A stretch of 5,568 nucleotides of DNA, taken from positions 1-5,568 of the forward strand of contig DAIDIS010000230.1 in assembly GCA_027451785.1 (NCBI GenBank). Direction: 5' to 3'. The stretch's first letter is position 1; each line of letters starts with the position of its first letter. The DNA comes from Acidimicrobiales bacterium (GTDB lineage: Bacteria; Actinomycetota; Acidimicrobiia; Acidimicrobiales; JAKAVM01). Below are positions 1 to 4,215 of the stretch, one piece after another. Below the pieces are notes generated by a model. That model had not been told where the DNA came from. It saw nothing but the letters and a program-made list of their open reading frames with translations, and did not search any database. The translations under genes were made by a program, and so were the position numbers.

Positions 1-2125
1 CGAACGAGTTGGTAGCACTTACAACGACGGTCGCAGCAGAACCCGGTGCTTGAGCAGGCACGACCACCGTCGCCGATTGAGTGGTCGACGCGCTCACCTC
101 AGCTTTCTGAGATCCAAAATAAATCTCCGAGCCCTGGAGCCCCGTTCCCGTCAACGTGATTGTTGATCCGGCCGATGTATGCGAGTTTGTCATCCAGTCG
201 ACCTCGGGGCATTCGATCGACGTGCCGATCAATGCTCCGAGTCCTGCGGCCATGTTGTACCCGGGGCCGGCCTGGAAGTCCTTTCCCGCGTAGGTTCCGG
301 TGAAGTCGTTGTTGCCGGAAGTAATTGCCTGAGCCACGAGAGAAATACCTCCCGACTTCGCAAGGGAGAAAAGCGGCTGAGACAACTGGCCCAGGTTCTG
401 TTGGCAAGTGGTTTCGGCATCAGCCACCAACGCGGCTACCAGTGGAGATGCAGTCGAAGTTCCGCCCACAGCACGAAGCGTCCCGCCGCTGTAGAAGACC
501 TCCCCAGACGCGAGAGCCGCAACATCAGGAACAGCCCTACACGCCTGGCCGCATTGGTTGCCGGTCTCGTTCCAGCCGTAGGACACAACGCCCGACTGCC
601 ATGAAGGCTGCGCCCAATAGCGGGATAGCCCGCCGCCCGCCGCGCCGGCGGTGCCATTCCAAACGGATTGCGACGAGAAGTTCGAGGGGCTGATCGGCTG
701 GGTCCCTCCGACAGCGGTCACATAGGGATCCGACGCAGGGTACTGCACGTCCAGGTCAGTCGAGCCGTCTTGGGAATAACATCCCTCGGAGCCGGAGTCG
801 CCGGACGCGGACACAACAGTCTGGCCTTGGGCGGCAGCTTGCTCGAACAGAACGTGCATCGCCTGCATCTCGTTACCTGCCAACGGCTCGCATATGCCCC
901 AGGAGTTGGAGATCACCTTTACGGTGTCTTCATTTACAGCTGCGCTGAATGCGTCGTAGAAACCCGAGGAAGTATCGGGAGCCTCGTAGGAAACGATGGA
1001 TGACTGAGGAGCAATCGTGGCTGCCCCTTCGATGTCCACATTCGCTTCCAAGGTCCCCGTGGAGCCGGAGTCGACCTGCCCGCCTCCGTCGACCGAGACC
1101 GTTGAAACCTGGTCCGGAATTCCGAAGCAGCCAAGGTAAGCGTCAACATCGCTTTGCACATGGCCCGCCAGCTCGATCAACCCGATGGCGGAGTTCCCGC
1201 CGAGAAGATTCTGTCCGGACATCGTGCCGGCGCCATAGAGCTGTCCGGCATCGGCGACTGTAGGGTACGCGCTCGATGACGAGAACTGATCGGCTGGAGC
1301 ACAACCGCTCGACGTTGATGCTGTTCTCGGAGATAGGTGTGAAGGTACGGTGACGCCGGCTGTCCCGTCGCCAATCAGACCGGAAGCGCCAGAGCCAAGG
1401 TCGACTAGGTCGGGACGAGGGGAAGCGTCCGCTTCCAGACCGACAATGCCGGATAGGGCATTTCCGACCGACAAGGGTAGGACAGGCGTTCCGACGGCTT
1501 GGATGCCCTCGGCGCCTCCGCCTTGAAGAAGTGACCTTACAAGCTTTACGCCGAGAGCGGCTTCGACTGTTCCGGCCTGGCCGGAGACGATGAAGCCACC
1601 GGGAATATCCGAAACGGTCTGTAGGCCCGAGCTTTTGACCCAAGAGCCCACCATTGCTTCCTCGCTCTGCGTCGGCCCGAAATTTTGCCGGAACTGCGAA
1701 GCACTAAGCCAATGGTGATACAGAGGGGAGTTCGGGTTGAGCAGACCGGCAACTTCCCGCGCCAGGGCATTGGGGTGGGGCGAAGATAGAGCCAGCTCAA
1801 ACGAGACTTTTTGGCTGTGAGGAACGGCGGGGGCGCCGATCTGTTCACCGTTCGCCACATGACCCTCGGCGGGAGCCGAAGGCGAAGGCGAAGGCGAAGG
1901 CGAAGGCGAAGGCGAAGAATTACCGCCATTCGTCCCGCTTGGGGCAGCGAACGACAATTTCGGGAAGGCCGTAGACGGTCCCGGGTCCCCGGGCAGGACG
2001 GTCGCCGACACGGCGGCCGTGTCGATGGCGTTGGAAGCAAAGGTATTGCCGAAAGCTTGTTCTTGGATCAGGGGCCCAACGATGACAGCGCTCGCCAATA
2101 GCGCCCCCCCGAATATTCGAATCAC
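1..2125 (-). CDS. Secreted sedolisin (S53 serine-carboxyl peptidase) with prodomain and C-terminal IPT/TIG domain; 3' end lost at window edge
   Basis: Sedolisins are secreted endopeptidases, usually active at acid pH, made as zymogens whose prodomain is cut off autocatalytically. The frame is open from 2125 to base 1 (708 residues visible). Residues 1-25 form a signal peptide (start VIRIFGGALLASAVIVGPL). Residues 71-85 are a Ser-Pro repeat. Residues about 103-232 match a pro-kumamolisin activation domain (YHHWLSASQF, then a GGFIVSG stretch). The catalytic domain runs about 272-640: E360 and D364 in TLEANVDIE, oxyanion D443 in SASGDSG, nucleophile S557 in GGTSTASP. The family's C-terminal calcium site looks altered: A600 and N624 stand where Asp is usual. 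Residues about 645-708 resemble an IPT/TIG immunoglobulin-like fold. GTG at 2125 is the only standard start between the in-frame TAG (2185-2183) and the signal peptide; no clear Shine-Dalgarno sequence precedes it. Family assignment is firm; substrate is unknown. Confidence 0.93.
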   Translation of the reverse strand, partial: MIRIFGGALLASAVIVGPLIQEQAFGNTFASNAIDTAAVSATVLPGDPGPSTAFPKLSFAAPSGTNGGNSSPSPSPSPSPSPSAPAEGHVANGEQIGAPAVPHSQKVSFELALSSPHPNALAREVAGLLNPNSPLYHHWLSASQFRQNFGPTQSEEAMVGSWVKSSGLQTVSDIPGGFIVSGQAGTVEAALGVKLVRSLLQGGGAEGIQAVGTPVLPLSVGNALSGIVGLEADASPRPDLVDLGSGASGLIGDGTAGVTVPSHLSPRTASTSSGCAPADQFSSSSAYPTVADAGQLYGAGTMSGQNLLGGNSAIGLIELAGHVQSDVDAYLGCFGIPDQVSTVSVDGGGQVDSGSTGTLEANVDIEGAATIAPQSSIVSYEAPDTSSGFYDAFSAAVNEDTVKVISNSWGICEPLAGNEMQAMHVLFEQAAAQGQTVVSASGDSGSEGCYSQDGSTDLDVQYPASDPYVTAVGGTQPISPSNFSSQSVWNGTAGAAGGGLSRYWAQPSWQSGVVSYGWNETGNQCGQACRAVPDVAALASGEVFYSGGTLRAVGGTSTASPLVAALVADAETTCQQNLGQLSQPLFSLAKSGGISLVAQAITSGNNDFTGTYAGKDFQAGPGYNMAAGLGALIGTSIECPEVDWMTNSHTSAGSTITLTGTGLQGSEIYFGSQKAEVSASTTQSATVVVPAQAPGSAATVVVSATNSF
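1875..1916 (-). repeat. Hexanucleotide tandem repeat encoding a Ser-Pro linker
   Basis: On the plus strand six perfect copies of GGCGAA (1881-1916) follow one imperfect copy, GCCGAA (1875-1880). Read on the minus strand in the sedolisin frame they encode (Ser-Pro)x6 followed by Ser-Ala-Pro, residues 71-85. This sits between the signal peptide region and the prodomain and probably acts as an extended flexible linker. A 6-base unit can gain or lose copies by slippage without shifting the frame, so the length may vary between strains. Confidence 0.9.
2104..2110 (-). repeat. Seven-base G homopolymer inside the sedolisin signal peptide
   Basis: The coding strand carries seven consecutive G within codons 6-8 of the protease (Phe-Gly-Gly-Ala), at the beginning of the hydrophobic signal core. 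Gaining or losing one base would abolish the protein, so the tract is either a possible slippage site or a place where a sequencing error would matter. The signal peptide reads sensibly in the present frame, which argues that the tract length given is correct. Confidence 0.8.
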
Positions 2126-2197
2126 CTGATGGGTATCGGAAGATGTTCCGACGCTCTGTAGCGATACGCCTACTTCGCGTGACTACAGTGAGTGCGA

Positions 2198-2226
2198 ATA
2201 TTCTTGACCTCCTACCAATCGACCAA
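2198..2226 (-). promoter_or_regulatory. Candidate promoter for the sedolisin gene, overlapping the opposite promoter
   Basis: On the minus strand TTGGTC (2226-2221) is followed after 17 bases by GAATAT (2203-2198), a reasonable -35/-10 spacing with moderate matches. The element lies on top of the plus-strand candidate at 2204-2232, so if both are real the two polymerases would compete for the same DNA. It would leave an mRNA leader of roughly 65-70 bases before the GTG start. Confidence 0.25.
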
Positions 2227-2232
2227 AAATAA
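2204..2232 (+). promoter_or_regulatory. Candidate sigma-70-like promoter for the propeller/neocarzinostatin-like operon
   Basis: TTGACC at 2204-2209 is a good -35 match. Seventeen bases downstream lies AAATAA (2227-2232), a weak -10; TAACTT at 2230-2235 fits the TANNNT pattern better but with a 20-base spacer. A second possibility is TACGAT at 2256-2261. Only the -35 is persuasive, so the exact transcription start cannot be fixed from sequence. Confidence 0.3.
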
Positions 2233-2241
2233 CTTAAAGTT
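2231..2241. repeat. Short inverted repeat, possible operator
   Basis: AACTTAAAGTT has perfect 5-base arms (AACTT and AAGTT) around a central A. It lies just downstream of the best plus-strand -35 and upstream of the minus-strand candidate promoter, a position where a regulator could affect both genes. With arms this short, chance in an A/T-rich region is a real alternative. Confidence 0.3.
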
Positions 2242-2302
2242 CACTCTGCGCTATATACGATTTGTCCTTGCTGTTACCTGGGATTCCTAGGCTTTTTGAT
2301 GG

Positions 2303-3541
2303 ATGCTCTGCCAAACACTTGCGGCTCGATCAATTACCTTTTCCATCGCCCTGGCTTCAGGATTCGGCTTCTTAGTCACCTACCCAGTGGGCGTTGGGTT
2401 CGATAACGCGCAACCGGCTTATGCACAGAGTCCCGGCCTGGCCGGAGAGATCATCTATATAGCCCGCTCCAATTCGCCAACTTGCCTACCTCCTGCCGGC
2501 TTGGACAAGCAGATATGGGAGTTGGATTCCACAAGCGGCTCTAAGCGACAGCTGACCTGCGAAGCTGGCGACCCATCGCATCCATCGACTTCGCCCGACG
2601 GAACCCAGATCGCCTACTCCCTGTATTCTGAGCCATGGCACTCGGCTATCTACACGATCCAGGCGAGCATCCCGACGGGTTCGTTCGCAGTCCCAACCCA
2701 GGTAACTTCAGGCTCGACCGATCGCGACACCGAACCGGCGTGGGACCCGGACGGTTCGGGCCAAATCGTCTTCACCAGGTCGGTGGCTGGAGCCCCAAGC
2801 CAACTTTGGCTGGTTCCCACCTCGCTACCTGGACCGCCGTCACCGCTTTTCAAGCGCGTCTCTCCCCTAGTAAGCGACAGTCAAGCGGTCTTTTCTCCCA
2901 CGAATCCCGCCCAGGTATATTTCGTTCGCAGCGCATTCGGGCACTCACACATTTACCGAGCTGACACAAGGACTCTTTCCTTCTTCGATTTGTCCGCCGC
3001 CGCCGGCAATGAAGGAACTTTCGACGCACAGCCGAACGTTTCACTAGTTCAAGGTCACGAGGAGGTTGTGTTCGAGTCAAACCGCGAGTGCGGAGATAGG
3101 CAGCTCTACTCCATGTCATCTTCAGGCAGTGATCTTTCTCCAATTTACGTCAATGCAACTACGGGAAGGCAGATCTGCATTCCGATGTGCCCTGGCGAGA
3201 CATTCGATCTTTCGCCTTCGCTTTCCGCTGACGGGAACGAGCTCGCTTACGTCGACGAAGTTGATGAGAAACTCGGGATCTTCACTACGTTCTTGTCGTT
3301 CGACGGTGCACGTTTGGTTGGTTCCGGCTTTCCGCCGAGGTACTTCAAGCAAGCGATAACAGGTGGGTTCGACCCGGACTGGTTACAGAGCCCTCAAGCG
3401 GGGCCACCCCCCAATGCTCCAGAATCGCCCGTTGCGGTCCTACTTCCAATTGCAGGTATTGCCGTCGTCGCCGCCTTTCTGAGGCGAGCAAGAAAACTTG
3501 ATCTCCGCTACAACCTAGGAAACGAGGAACGACAGACATGA
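2303..3541 (+). CDS. Exported TolB/PD40-type beta-propeller protein with C-terminal membrane tail
   Basis: The 412-residue product is a probable surface-exposed propeller; such folds usually bind proteins or ligands and are not enzymes by default. An N-terminal hydrophobic stretch (about 11-33) ends in AQPAYAQ, with likely signal cleavage after A41. PD40/TolB-like blades recur, each with a Pro-x-x-S-x-D-G type turn and an aromatic strand: GEIIYIA (48-54), STSPDGTQIAY (95-105), EPAWDPDGSGQIVF (144-157), AVFSPTNPAQVYF (195-207), QPNVSLVQGHEEVVF (243-257), SPSLSADGNELAY (304-316), closing with GFDPDW (355-360). After a Pro-rich linker comes PESPVAVLLPIAG (373-385), a membrane span to about 393, and the basic stretch RRARK. 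The start is fixed upstream by an in-frame TGA at 2297-2299; no good Shine-Dalgarno precedes it. It overlaps the next gene by 4 bases (ATGA), so the two are probably translationally coupled. The propeller call is confident; the ligand is unknown. Confidence 0.88.
   Translation: MLCQTLAARSITFSIALASGFGFLVTYPVGVGFDNAQPAYAQSPGLAGEIIYIARSNSPTCLPPAGLDKQIWELDSTSGSKRQLTCEAGDPSHPSTSPDGTQIAYSLYSEPWHSAIYTIQASIPTGSFAVPTQVTSGSTDRDTEPAWDPDGSGQIVFTRSVAGAPSQLWLVPTSLPGPPSPLFKRVSPLVSDSQAVFSPTNPAQVYFVRSAFGHSHIYRADTRTLSFFDLSAAAGNEGTFDAQPNVSLVQGHEEVVFESNRECGDRQLYSMSSSGSDLSPIYVNATTGRQICIPMCPGETFDLSPSLSADGNELAYVDEVDEKLGIFTTFLSFDGARLVGSGFPPRYFKQAITGGFDPDWLQSPQAGPPPNAPESPVAVLLPIAGIAVVAAFLRRARKLDLRYNLGNEERQT
3524..3529 (+). 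promoter_or_regulatory. Ribosome binding site of the neocarzinostatin-like gene
   Basis: GAGGAA lies 8 bases before the ATG at 3538, inside the last codons of the propeller gene. It supports the start chosen for the downstream gene and, with the ATGA stop/start overlap, translational coupling. It is the only clear Shine-Dalgarno-like site at a visible start in this window. Confidence 0.6.
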
Positions 3542-4215
3542 AGAGCGACGTCAGGAGGCTAATCGCAGCAGGATTTACGGCTCTAAGCATCTCGGTTCCG
3601 TCGGCGATTGCAGCCAGCTTTGCGGCTTCGGGCCACATTGCATTCGCAGCGACATTATCTGGCGTTGGCGCCTCTGCCGCCCCTGTGGCATCTATAAGTC
3701 CTTCGCTATCCTCGGGACTGAAGAGCGGACAGCAAATTGCTTTACATGTAGGGCCGAACGGTTTCTTCAAGCCAGGCACGGGAATCGAGATTCTTGAGTG
3801 TGGCGATTCAGGCGGCCAACTGTCGAAGCTGCCTCAAACCGACTTGTACTGCGACGGCAATACGGTGAACCAAGATACGGTAATCGTCGGCGCTGACGGT
3901 TCGTTCTCGGAGCCTTCCTACACTCTCGAAAAAACTCCATGGAGACCATACGAGCCAGCCGACAGCATCCCCAAATGCGACTCCACGCACATCTGTTCGC
4001 TATATATCGGCGAGGACCAGAACGACTTCTCTCAGCCGAAGATTTTTTCCCAACCTTTCCTTGTTGGGGCTAAGCTCGCGAGTCCGGCTAACGCAACCAA
4101 TTCAACCAGTACGCCCGTTACGGCGTCAGTGGTATCGCTGGTGGTCATTTTGCTGCTGACGGCCTGGGCCTTCAACAAAAGATCAAAAAAGACTTCCGCA
4201 GGCTTACCCGACTAA
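3538..4215 (+). CDS. Membrane-anchored neocarzinostatin-fold domain protein
   Basis: The 225-residue product has three parts. Residues 1-48 hold a basic start (MKSDVRR) and Ala-rich hydrophobic sequence typical of a signal peptide. Residues about 47-174 resemble the neocarzinostatin/macromomycin apoprotein family: AAPVASISPSLSSGLKSG mirrors the family opening, four cysteines sit as two close pairs (C88/C105 and C147/C153) like the family's two disulfides, ADGSFS precedes the second half, and the domain ends CSLYIGEDQNDF...QPF. Residues about 193-212 are a membrane helix followed by NKRSKK, so the domain should face outward while tethered. Classic family members are small free proteins that bind enediyne chromophores; nothing here indicates enediyne synthesis, so ligand binding is unproven. 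It shares an ATGA overlap with the propeller gene, and its last 12 bases overlap the end of the hydrolase gene on the other strand. The fold assignment is from recognition of motifs, not a search. Confidence 0.8.
   Translation: MKSDVRRLIAAGFTALSISVPSAIAASFAASGHIAFAATLSGVGASAAPVASISPSLSSGLKSGQQIALHVGPNGFFKPGTGIEILECGDSGGQLSKLPQTDLYCDGNTVNQDTVIVGADGSFSEPSYTLEKTPWRPYEPADSIPKCDSTHICSLYIGEDQNDFSQPKIFSQPFLVGAKLASPANATNSTSTPVTASVVSLVVILLLTAWAFNKRSKKTSAGLPD

Larger units (their letters stand above)
2126..2302. promoter_or_regulatory. Divergent intergenic regulatory region between the sedolisin and propeller genes
   Basis: This 177-base stretch is the only real gap between genes and must hold the start signals of two genes that point away from each other. 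It is richer in A and T than the flanking genes, especially 2221-2260. It contains promoter-like hexamers on both strands, two copies of the palindrome GAATATTC (one at 2196-2203; the other at 2111-2118, just inside the protease gene) and the inverted repeat AACTTAAAGTT at 2231-2241. No RNA gene or small open frame with a convincing ribosome site was seen. Confidence 0.6.

Noticed and set aside
1572..1587. CCGGCCTGGCCGGAGA, containing a 13-base palindrome, repeated at 2433-2448
   Set aside because: Both copies lie in coding sequence and encode different peptides in different frames; in G/C-rich DNA two copies of a 16-mer this close are curious, but no conserved position or structure supports a function.
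1143..1643. Minus-strand Arg-rich open frame of 166 codons
   Set aside because: It overlaps the sedolisin prodomain and catalytic domain in another frame, has the skewed Arg/Ser composition of a shadow frame and no recognisable domain.
1875..1916. Short repeats that might suggest a CRISPR array
   Set aside because: The units are 6 bases, contiguous, without spacers and in frame within a protein gene.
1811..2101. Plus-strand open frame with a run of ten or more arginines
   Set aside because: It is the reverse reading of the Ser-Pro hexamer array within the sedolisin gene; the Arg run is an artefact and nothing else in it looks like a protein.
2299..2406. ATG at 2299, four bases before the propeller start, opening a 35-codon frame
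   Set aside because: The frame has no ribosome site or recognisable product and overlaps the signal peptide of the real gene; probably chance.
3418..3505. LPxTG sortase signal at the end of the propeller protein
   Set aside because: The LLPIAG sequence lacks the Thr-Gly pair, so a standard sortase site cannot be claimed; kept only as an unusual tail.
3538..4215. Part of an enediyne antibiotic cluster because of the neocarzinostatin-like domain
   Set aside because: No polyketide synthase, chromophore or resistance gene is in view, and the protein is membrane anchored, unlike the secreted apoproteins.
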